From: Isoetes taiwanensis
Taxonomy: Eukaryota > Streptophyta > Lycopodiopsida > Isoetales > Isoetaceae
DNA: 64,000 nt
Assembly (NCBI GenBank): GCA_021234155.1
Contig: JAJEKV010000139.1
Coordinates: forward strand, 454,809-518,808
Reading direction: 5' to 3'
Shown here: one piece after another, positions 54,626 through 64,000 of the stretch
Layout: each line of letters begins with the position of its first letter
How positions within the stretch are numbered: position 1 is the stretch's first letter
Position numbers and translations under genes: made by a program
The notes under the pieces: model-generated
Told to the model about the DNA's origin: nothing
The model's database searches: none
The model's input: only the letters and a program-made list of their open reading frames with translations

Positions 54626-56076
54626 CTTTGGCGACGTGGGAGAGTCGTCGTTTTTCCTTCACGCGGCTCCTCCACTCCCCTCCACAATTCCATCTCGCGA
54701 TAACTCTCAAAAGTGTGCATCTGCCCATCCCTCCTGTGAGCGACTAGTTGTGGCAGAGCTGGCATGCGACCTTGCATATTTAATATGGCATATTGTAACT
54801 CAGGAAAACTCCATCCGTCTTGCATTGTTGGACAGAAGCGGCTTTGCAACATCCAATCAAGAACACATCGCATGTGCAGGCGATGCCCACACCCTAGAGT
54901 GTACCAGCCCACCTGTGTCAGGTTGTCACCACACAACTGGCAATGTCTGAAATCGGCAACCTTTAGCTCGTCCCACTGGCTCTCATACAAATACTCGCGA
55001 GGGAGATAGGATATCGACTGCTCTGAAGTGACCCTAAAAGGGTCAGAGTCCAACGATCTTGTCAGATTGCGCAAGTGATCGTTGTTTTCCCTGAGGACCG
55101 TTGCCTCTCTATTCAATGCCGCTAGCTGCCGTTTAGTGTCCTCTAATTCAGCGGCCATCTTGTCATACCCATCGGCACGGTCCTTTAAGCGAATATTCTC
55201 TTCGGAAAGGGTTAGGTTCCGACTTCTCTCATTCTCCAGTTGGGCTCGAATATCTACAAGGTCATTCACGGCTTCAGCCGCGGCTATCCTTGCCATCTCC
55301 AAAAGTTGGATAGCGTCAGCAACAAGGTATGTAATGGTGATAGGCTCACCATGTGCCCCACTCTCGCTATCTTCCGATAGCTTGACCCTCTTGGTGCTGC
55401 CACTACCGCTTCCTTGCCTCCATTTTCTACTCCCATAATTTACGGGCACTTCCTTCACAAGCTCGTAGTATACTTGCTGCGCAAAACTCTTACTAAACTC
55501 ACCGTTGTGGGGTAAACGTCCCTTCACTTGGACATACCGCTCGACTGCTTTTGCTCAAACCACCGCAATCTTGCACTCATGAGTCTTATACTTAACCCTC
55601 CTACTAGGCCAATCTCTTTCAAACTCATTCTTGTCCAAATTTGTGATTACGTCGTCGTAGTCTGCTCCATGCGGACAATAGCCTGGCCCTGCCTCGCCAA
55701 CTACATTATGCACCTCTGTGATGGTGCAATTATCCCTCTTTGAAACTTCGTCCATCGCACGTAGCCTTCTTAACTCAGCCGTGCGATACTCATTCGCTCT
55801 TGCATGTGCTGCTGCTCTCTCCATTTGCCGAGCAGCTGACATTTCAAGCTCATTCTCCATGGTTTGCCGCCAAGGAGAGGGGGTCCTCAAATTCGAGGGT
55901 ACCAAAAAATCATGCTGACCCTGCTGCTCCGATGTATCCACGTTGTGTGGAGATTCGTCATCCTGTTCACGAGACATAATTATAGTGCTGACTTGTATAG
56001 ATGCGCTAACTTGTATAGGTGTGCTTTGACTTCTTGTCTTTATAATTTTCGTTAGCTGCGACATATAAAAAAGCAC
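54610..56076 (-). pseudogene. Coiled-coil protein with a C-terminal RING-like finger
   Basis: Two adjoining minus-strand open blocks. The first (56076-55555) is charged and helical (MENELEMSAARQMERAAAHA; DRRR-like basic parts). The second (55527-54610) has a long coiled coil (VDIRAQLENERSRNLTLSEE; DTKRQLAALNREATVLRENN) followed by a RING-type metal knot CQLCGDNLTQVGWYTLGCGH, then RLHMRCVLDWMLQSRFC, that is C-x2-C ... C-x-H-x2-H/C. A RING with a coiled coil suggests an E3 ligase-like role. It lies directly 5' of the gypsy chromodomain and LTR on the same strand and may be cargo of, or merely next to, that element. It is not whole. Confidence 0.5.
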
Positions 56077-56373
56077 AGAATAAATAACACAAAAAACACG
56101 CGAAAAGAAGAGCTAAGCTATACACATGGAACAAATAGCATCAAACAAGCGTTTAATGAATTTATTTGGAATATTATATAGTACAAGAATGTTTGAATGT
56201 AAATTTATGGTGGTGTGAATAACAGAATATGCACGCTAAGCGTGACTAGGACCAGCTTAGTCTACTGCGTCGTCGCCACCGTGGCCAAGTTGAAGAATCC
56301 AATCTGATTCCAATTGTGGCCTCGTGCACGGAATTGGAGAGCAGTGAAAACTGCTCCGCATGGTGTCAAGTAG

Positions 56374-57971
56374 CTAGGCCATATCAAATTTTCGTGTTTT
56401 GTCTCTCATTGACGACTCAACACAATGTTTCAAATAGTCGCACATTCTCCGATGCTTGCCTTGCTGCTCCAGGCTTCCTATTGACTCCATGTAGGAGTGC
56501 TTACTAGCAAAGTCAGCCAAGTAGTAGACAATGTACGCTGCCCCGTGCAAATCAAAGTCAACCCTTGCAGGCACTGTCTTCGAGCCACTACCAAAATAAA
56601 GATCATCATGCATATATGGATGCCTGGCCCTTTCCATCTCAATTCTTTTCTTACCCTCGCCATCCAAACCCTTGTAATGCCATCGTTTTACCTCCATTGT
56701 CTCGCCGATCAACCTGGATTCACCCCAATCACAAATGCCAATGTATACAGCCTGAGGATCAATACATCCCTTCTCCTTTCCATAATCAAAATGGAGCAAT
56801 ATATTGCCCGGATGCAAGTCCATATGCAAATATCTTTCTTGATGGAGTTTTCGTAGCCCGCTGCAGAATGACATTGCCAAGTCCCCAACCCTAGAGGCAA
56901 CAAATAATTCTTTCTTTTTGCGCTCCTCAAGCAGCCTCAAGTCCGTCTCAACTCTGGGGACAGCTCCTAACTTCTTAAATGCAAGCTCTGCAAAAGCATT
57001 GCACCCATGACTTATAAAGAAGGTTGCCAACGAACCTCCATTCCAAAAAGGGAAAATTAACCCTTGTCTTTCTAGGTCGGTTGTGCTACCAATGCAACGT
57101 ATTATACACCCATGCCTAACTTGCATTTCAGACTCCCTCATGTTCTTCAACATAGCTTCCACTAACTTATTGGGATCTGTACTTGGCTGAAAATTATTAT
57201 GTTGAAGTTTTACATAATAAGGTCCAACCTTAAAAAACTAGACCCTAAAATATTGCACTTATACACTGCGCCATATGAACCAGAACCAATTCGTTTTCTG
57301 TTTATTATTTGTGATGAATCTACTTTGGCAAACCAAGTTATCTTGGCATCTGCTCTTCTACGAGCTTCCCATTCCCTATCTGTCTCACCAGGACGTTTGG
57401 CTTTTATGGTTTGCGCCAACACTTTCTTAACAAGATGAGGGGGTTGATGGGCTTCTTTCTTCAATTTTCTGTTGGTCCACGCCACATTCCATGTGCTGGC
57501 TTTTTCTTTTAGCTCTAGCCTCAAGCGATGACTACTCAAATTTGCAACTTCTGTGATCATATTTCCGGTAGTGCGGCTAATATTACCCACTATCCATGTA
57601 TACCTCTCTTGCTCACTCTTTTTAGGCTCTAGATCCATCATTCGAGGCTTAAAAGCCCTCTCGGCATCTTTTACCAGCCCTGCATGGTAGTCTAGCCATC
57701 CTTCCTCGCTGTTGGTAATCAATTCCAAATCCTGAGCTGAGGCATTGCACAGCCGATTACACAATCAGTTCATGAATTTTGGTCTCAAAGTAGACCATGC
57801 TTGTTGTGGTCTAGTTCTTTTTCTACGCGGCAGTGCTGCAGAAGATGACTCAGGTTGCAGCTCTTTAGCCTCTGTTTGAGACCCCAATGCCTCTACTGGT
57901 TGCGGCTGTATCTGAGACACTAATGCCACATTTGGTTGCGAGTTAACTTCTGCTCTCTCTTCTGAAGTCAT
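56374..57971 (-). pseudogene. Protein-kinase-like ORF, divergent
   Basis: Minus-strand open blocks encode a Gln/Pro-rich lead (57971 down), a helical region, the glycine loop KRIGSGSYGAVYKC, a C-lobe with GLRKLHQERYLHMDLHPGNI (the catalytic HRD is HMD, followed by LHPGN) and IGICDWGESRLIGE (DFG is DWG). A C-terminal helical end reads HRRMCDYLKHCVESSMR. HxDLHPGN resembles atypical or bacterial-like kinases more than plant receptor kinases. The ORF is broken in about two places and lies 300 bp upstream of the coiled-coil/RING ORF on the same strand, so the two may have travelled together. The family is not recognised. Confidence 0.55.
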
Positions 57972-58960
57972 ACTGCTTGTTTTAAGGAATTGTCTAGCTA
58001 GCTAGCAAAATGCGACTCCACGATAATATGCAAATGACAACAGCACAACACCTACAAGTCAAGCAAAGATAAAACTTTCAATTTAGTGCTTAGCACATGA
58101 GGGTAAATCAACTCACTTTAACCAAAACAAAATGCTAATTTTAAGCTACTACGCTAAGACCCTAACATTTTATCCTATTACTAGTAAATTTTAATTGGTT
58201 CATAAGTATGTATGTGCAAGGCCAAGGATGGGGTAACACATGAAAGGACCAAAACACGATTTATGATCTATAGCCCAGCTACTGCCAAAATGTGAGGCTA
58301 GCAAGTTTAAAATGCATTGCACATGTCCCAGGTCGCGCTTTTTCAAAAGACGAGACCAATCGAATGCTTACTAAAACATATGCCAGTTCCTATATTGGTG
58401 TCGGACTTTCATCAACAACACCATCAGGAACTAGGGTATGAATTAGTAAAACATTCTCGTAACCCTCAATAAGAGTACATCGCACACCTTTCGACACCAA
58501 TACAATGTGTAGCAATAAATGCCAAATTTAGGTGCACGTAGCAGTACTAATTTTACTACCAGGATTAAGAAACCCCAGGCCTTCCTGGTTTTCGAGGGAA
58601 AAACCTTAGTAGGGAAAATATACCGCCATACAATAATGTTTACGATGAGACTGGGGCACATTGTATCTTCAATAGATTTTCTCGATGGGCTAAGATATCA
58701 AGCAAGTAGGACTGCAAGCGAGCTGGAAATGAAGTATTCAACAATGTATGCAAATGTCATAACATGTAAATCGTATAATTTTGCTAATAAATTATTAGAT
58801 TTGCAATATTTGAAAGAACAAATAGCAATCCTGAAGGATGTAAAGATGCATATGGATAGCATTAAACAATAGAAATGTGAAGGCTATAAAAAGGAATTGG
58901 CTCTTGAAATTCTTGCAATTATCATAGGAATATTTGGGCCCAAGTTTTTTACCTGATCCG
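57972..58960. other. No gene; LINE/LTR-like terminal motif
   Basis: Leader region of the kinase-like ORF, then non-coding DNA. At 58588-58607 the minus strand carries AAGGTTTTTCCCTCGAAAAC followed by GGGGTTTCTTAATCCTG, a motif also present in the 3' UTR of the 24.6-kb LINE. A plus ORF (58519-58872) has a helical tail (LLDLQYLKEQIAILKDVKMH), possibly a retroelement gag scrap. Confidence 0.4.
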
Positions 58961-58974
58961 TTCTATAATATTAC

Positions 58975-61900
58975 TCAATTAGTTGATATATGATGGCTAC
59001 CATAAGGACACTCTAACCAAGTCAACATGCCATCTGTTCCTAACCTCATATGTTTCAGTAGGTATTCACCCTGCTTCATACTGACCATGTGCGCCGCGTT
59101 ATTGCACCCCCTGACGTCAAAGACACTGTAATGGTTGCAGATACAAGGAAAAGAAACCCACCTTCTGAGTCTTCTGAACAAAGAAAAAGATTTCGGTCTT
59201 TTGGTCGTGGTTATGATGGATCCTTTGGTCGTGGTTATGGCCGTAGTTATGGTCGAGGTTATGATGGAGGATATGACCATGGGCGTGGGGGTTATGGTCG
59301 TAGTAGTGTGTATGGTCGCAGTGATTATAATGGTCGCCATGATTATAACACTTTTTGTCGTAGTGGATATGGACGTGGTCGTGGGTCACGTGGATATCAA
59401 TCTAGATATCAATCTATTGTGTGTGAATATTGTGGTCGTGATGGCCATGGCATTGCAAGATGCTTTGATAGAAAAGAGGATGAGAAACGAGATATGGAAG
59501 CTAATTGTGTTAATACATCACGTGATAGTGAACAGTATGGTGTGGAAAGAACAATTGGACATCCCTACACAAGCTAGTACAAATGTTTTAGGAGTACCGA
59601 CAACATGATGATAGATTCGGTGTGCATCCCCGCTCCCAAATAATAATGATGGTGTTGTGTGTTAAGCAATGGTGTTGAGCTTTGTTATGGTGTTGGGCAT
59701 GTGTGTATACAGCATGTTCCTTATTCATGTGTTATTGTGTGTTGCACCATGGTGTCAACTTCTACCTATAGTGTTGGAATTTATTTCTTATATATATTGT
59801 TGAGCATTGATATTGTGTGTGGTATTGAAATATTAAGTTCCTAACTTATAGTATTATCTTGAATTTATATGGTGTTGTCTCGCTATTATGTTTACAGCTT
59901 TGTGCAATTTTCATCTAGGTGCAACGCAACATATGGTATATGAGAAATCCTTGCTCAGAAATTACCATCCCTTGCGCGTTTTAAAATATGTTTATATGGG
60001 AGATGACAGTCGTCAACAAATTCTTGGTATTGGTGATCTACCATTACGAGCTCATTCAGGAATTCATTCTTTGCATGGTGTTTTACATGTTCCTGCTTTA
60101 CATCGTCATTTACTTTCTGTTTCTCGATTAACTGATGTTGGTATTCATCTTTACTTTGATGAGTTATTTTGCTACCTTTTGAAAGATGGCTTAATACTTG
60201 GTACTGGCATGCGCCATCACAATTTATATGAGTACCGAATTACAGATGGTCTAATCTATGCTCTTACTGCACGACATCCTGATGGAGATTTATGGCATGG
60301 ACGCTTTTGTCATGCCTCTTTTTCAGTCTTGTTGGACATGAAGCGACATGGTGTCGTTAATGGCTTCTCGATGGATTCTCGGGCACTCTTGGCACCATGT
60401 GAGGCTTGTGTACTTGGTAAGCCTTGTCGGCGTTCTTTTAATCATGTTGGACCTCGTGCATCTTCCATTTTGGAGTTGGTCCATATGGACCTTTGTGGAC
60501 CATTGCCACGGTCACTTGGTGATATTTTCTCTTAATCATTGATGATTACTCACGTTATTCTTTCATCTTTTCTCTCAAGAAGAAATCTGATGTTTTCTCA
60601 ACGCTTACGTAAGTGGAAGGCAATGGTGGAATTGCGGATGGATGTGCCCTTAAAAGCATTCGCGGTGACAATGGTGGTGAATTTAAGAATCATGTATTTG
60701 ACTCTTTTTTGTACTAATCTTTGGCATTCGAGAGAGAATTTACAGTACCACATACACCACAGCATAATGGAGTGGCAGAACGTAAGAACAGGACCGTCTT
60801 GAATGCTATTCGGAGTATGTTGCTTCATTCTGGTTTAAATACACAATTTTGGGCTGAAGCCGTGTACGGACCGTTTATGTTCAAAATTGTATATCTTCTT
60901 CATCCGTCATTTGGTTTCACACCTTTTGAGATATGGTCTTGCAAGAAGCCCACAAAAGTAGCACATTTTAAAGTATTTGGATGTCAAGCCTATGCCTATA
61001 TTCCTAAGGAGAAACGGAGTAAATTACAACCCGGTTGCTCAAAAGGTTATCTTTTAGGATATCGCGATCTTGCACCGGCTTATCGACCGCTTGATTTGGT
61101 TTCTAAGAAAATTGTTCTCTGCCGCTATAGAGATACTATTGTTAATGAAACTATTATGGCCCAGTCTCCTTCGCCATCTGTTACTCACGATATTCTATCA
61201 AATTTCCGAGAACACTATGATGACGATATTTTTGATGATCGTGCCATTGAAGGTCTCATTGTTGCACGATATTTCGGTTTACGATAGTGTTGGAGGCGAA
61301 TATGAGGATATATCTGCTCAATTACATGACAATATTATTTCGATGGATGATAATGTTCCTCAGCCACATGCAGAACCATCTATACAACCTCCTGAAGTTA
61401 TGTCTCAGCAAGAGTTTCACACTTCTCGTGTTACTCGACGGCGTTCCCCGGTTACTTTGCGCGACTATTATACTTTTGTCTCCATTACTGAACCTGTTAC
61501 TAATACTATTCATGATGCTCTCAATTCTGATGAGCAGGAATATTGGCAACAAGCAATGGATGCTGAATATCACTCTTTGATAAGCAAAGGCACATGGGAT
61601 TTAGTTGCCCTTCCTTCTGGTCGCAAACCTATTAAAAGTAAGTGGGTTTTCCGTGTTAAAACTAAAGCAGATGGTACTTTTGACAGATTCAAAGCACGCT
61701 TGGTTGCGAAAGGGTTTTCTCAAATTGCTGGAATTGATTATCATGAGACATTCTCGCGATGCGGTGCCTTTATGATCGTTTCACGCTTTGTTAGCATTTG
61801 CGATACGCCCATAATCTATATGTTCATCAAATGGATGTTAAAACGGCCTTCCTCAATGGCGATCTTCTGAGGGATATTTATATGGAACAACCCGATGGCT

Positions 61901-63105
61901 ACAAGATCACGTGTCCCACACCTATGGTTTGCAAGTTACTTAAAAGCTTTATATGGTTTAAAACAAGCATCCCGTGCCTGGTATACGAAAATGAATGCAT
62001 TTTTTATTTCTGATGGTTACTTACCCACCGCTGCAGACGCAAATCTCTATTACAAAAAAGTTGGTCCTGCATTTATCTTTATTGCGCTATATGTTGATGA
62101 TACTATTCTAGTATCCAACAGTCTTGATTTTCTAGCTCAGTGTAAGAATAATCTTGGCGCTGCATTTGACATGGTGGATCTTGGTTCTATCAAATCTTGT
62201 CTTGGACTTCAAATTGAGCGTCACGATAATTGCATACGATTGAGCCAACGAAAGTATATCTCTGAGTTACTTGACAAATATGATATGAGTAATGCTAAAC
62301 CTCGGTCCAACCCCTTGGGAGTTAACGTCAAATTGCTTTGAAACACATGTGTCCTCAAACGAAGGCGAAATGTCTTGACATGGCTCAATATCCATATGCA
62401 AATCTTATCGGTGCTTTAATGTACTTAGCCCATGCCACCAGGCCAGATATCAGTTGTGTTGTCAACACATTAGGACAATTTATGTCTAATCCAGGACGCC
62501 AACATTGGAATGCAGCCAAAAGAGTTCTTCGTTATCTAAAAGGCACTATCGATCATGCTTTGGTTTACGTTCGTCAAGGTATTGGTCCACAATTGGTTGG
62601 TTATACTGACGCTGATTGGGGAGGTTGTCCTGATACTTCTCGCTCTACAAGTGGAGCATGTTTCTTTATGGATAATTCTTTAATCTCTTGGTATAGCAAG
62701 AAACAACATTGTGTTGCTGTGTCCACCACTGAAGCAGAATATGTTGCCGCTAGTATGGCAAGCAGAGAGTTGGTCTGGTTGCGACGTCTACTTCAATATT
62801 TTCAACAAGTACTCATCGGTCCGGCACTTTTACATTGTGACAATCAGAGTGCCATATCTTTAACTAAGGATGAGGTCTTTCATTCAAAGTCCAAGCATAT
62901 TGATATTCATTACCATTACATTAAACTGGAAGTTAAGAAAAAGACAATTATGCTACAGTATTGTCCTACAGATAACATGATTGCGGATATCTTTACCAAA
63001 GCTTTATCTATGACAAAGCATGAAGATTTTACCACTCAGTTGCGGATCCTTCCTTCGTCTTCTACTTGATAGATACTTTTTTGAAGGGTGCCACGGTTTT
63101 TCCTT
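58975..63105 (+). mobile_element. Ty1/copia element, broken
   Basis: Plus-strand copia parts in the expected order: a gag tail rich in Gly/Tyr/Arg repeats with a CCHC knuckle (CEYCGRDGHGIARC, about 59.43 kb); a protease/GAG-pre-integrase region (about 59.9-60.4 kb, LWHGRFCHASFSVLLDMKRH); integrase (about 60.4-61.2 kb, HMDLCGPLPRS); reverse transcriptase (about 61.5-62.3 kb, with the YVDD motif); and RNase H (about 62.57-63.06 kb, DADWGGCPDTSRSTSGA, STTEAEYVAAS). The N-terminal gag and both LTRs were not identified. The element is broken in several places (at least four) and is a fossil. Integrase-RT-RNaseH order defines Ty1/copia. Confidence 0.9.
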
Positions 63106-63505
63106 TTGCTTCCCACAAAAGGTTTTTTAACCCGGGCACATGGCCCGGGCACATGTACAAGTTTTTGTATACTATATATTAAGGTTTGCAAAATACTATA
63201 AGATTTGAGAGAATGTACTTAATGGTGTTAATTTTGTACATGTATTATAAAAATATTTTTGGGGCTCTCGCTGCCCTACGTAACCCCCCGTGTGAATACG
63301 CACCCAAACCAAAGGGGGTTTAAGGGGAATTTTAATTTAAATGTGTTAAATGCAATGGTTTGTGTTAATAATGTTAATGGTAGTTATGTGTTGATTGTTA
63401 TATTAAAAAAAATTTTGGGCCCTTCGGGCCCTAACTAAAGCAAACATAGGGACAAGCAAACATAGGCACGTGAATTTGCGGCACGTTTTAAAAAAAAAAA
63501 AAAAC
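63106..63505. other. Non-coding, with a direct repeat
   Basis: CCCGGGCACATGG is directly repeated at 63131-63157. AATTTTAATTTAAATG and other AT-rich phrases follow. It may include a degraded LTR of the copia element. No coding region. Confidence 0.35.
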
Positions 63506-64000
63506 CATTTATTATCTTCATCAACAACAGATTTGGCCTTATTTATTGAAGTTGCCAACTCTCTCTTTTTCTTTCTAACCTGCCAAAGATTCATATTAAG
63601 TCAAAACTCTATTAAACCACCTCTAGTATGCAAAAAATGAAGTTTCATTCAAGGCCAGCGCTTGGAAAATGATTTTAAATGTGAACCCGGGGCACTGTTG
63701 CCTTGTTAGCATTTTCAATAACATTCAGGAAAGTCCGTTACAATGATCAACAGAGCACAGGCAAATTCTGGAAGAATAGCTACAGATTTATTTGTTGTAC
63801 CTCTGCCAAAAGCCCATTTTCGGATCTGTTAGGCCTCTTAGATGATAATACATCATTAGGGTCTGCACTTTCGAAGTCGGAAGCAGCTGCTGCGCAACAT
63901 ATGGATGGCCTCTCTTTAAATGTTGGCACTGCATGAGATGAGCTTGTGAATCCATTGTGGCAGGTCGAGTCATACAACAGACCCAATGCTAAGATACTAA
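63506..64000 (-). CDS. Two exons of a gene running off the right edge
   Basis: On the minus strand an open frame enters from the window edge (SILALGLLYDSTCHNGFTSS ... SADPNDVLSSKRPNRSENGL) and ends at a donor GAG/GTACAA (63801). It joins in phase to an exon after TTTGGCAG, 63579-63506 (VRKKKRELATSINKAKSVVD, then EDNK), whose donor is TG/GTTTTT. The spliced product is Ser/Lys-rich, with a charged helix at the second exon. No domain is recognised. Any next exon to the left would lie beyond the copia element, so that element may sit in an intron. Confidence 0.45.

Noticed and set aside
59117-59389. His-rich minus-strand ORF
   Set aside because: It is the antisense shadow of the Gly/Tyr/Arg repeats in the copia gag region.
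63703-63936. Plus-strand ORF ending SKSEAAAAQHMDGLSLNVGT
   Set aside because: The minus strand at the same place has a frame with matching splice signals on both exons, so the plus frame is taken as its shadow.

Overview
This window looks like nuclear DNA of a land plant with a large, repeat-rich genome. The reasons are spliced genes with canonical GT/AG introns, plant-type L1 LINEs, Ty1/copia and chromodomain Ty3/gypsy remains, a receptor-like kinase fragment and a plant-style EF-hand protein. A fern or another non-flowering lineage is my inference, because two element types I do not associate with flowering plants are also present: a Crypton-like tyrosine recombinase and a Merlin/IS1016-like transposase.

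Host genes are few and spaced out. At the left edge the start of a charged protein runs off the window (1-204, minus). A complete four-exon EF-hand gene that could be N-myristoylated lies at 17218-18014 (minus). A receptor-like kinase 5' fragment lies at 45219-45840 (minus). A multi-exon RRP4 (exosome cap subunit) gene lies at 47359-49560 (minus), with a damaged 3' end. Weaker host candidates are a zinc-finger exon with a duplicated possible last exon (32.4-33.6 kb, plus), a Lys/Glu-rich ORF (39965-40513, plus) and two exons of a gene entering from the right edge (63506-64000, minus).

Mobile DNA fills much of the rest. From left to right: a 1.1-kb long-TIR element (2188-3320); a Crypton-like recombinase gene (8666-15872, minus) split by a 5.1-kb L1 LINE with a 12-bp target duplication; a decayed LINE with a TTCTA tail (21.5-24.8 kb, plus); a 670-bp hAT-type element with an 8-bp target duplication; a 251-bp Mutator-type MITE with a 9-bp target duplication; three copies of an unclassified repeat R1 next to a long-TIR MITE; a Merlin-like transposase (37216-38105, minus); a 5'-truncated LINE (42.1-43.5 kb, minus) beside an array of CG-rich palindromes; a BED/hATC hAT transposase lacking its middle (50.2-51.6 kb, plus); foldback and hairpin repeats (51.9-53.8 kb); a gypsy LTR with a chromodomain remnant next to two unusual ORFs, a coiled-coil/RING protein and a kinase-like protein (54.1-58.0 kb, minus); and a broken copia element (about 59.0-63.1 kb, plus).

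The most notable object is the Crypton-like recombinase. Its reading frame, intron phases and R/K/HxxR-like/H/Y motif order match the DUF3504/Crypton group, and the bases on both sides of the L1 join to give an uninterrupted motif. The coordinates come from reading by eye. No homology search, splice predictor or folding program was run.
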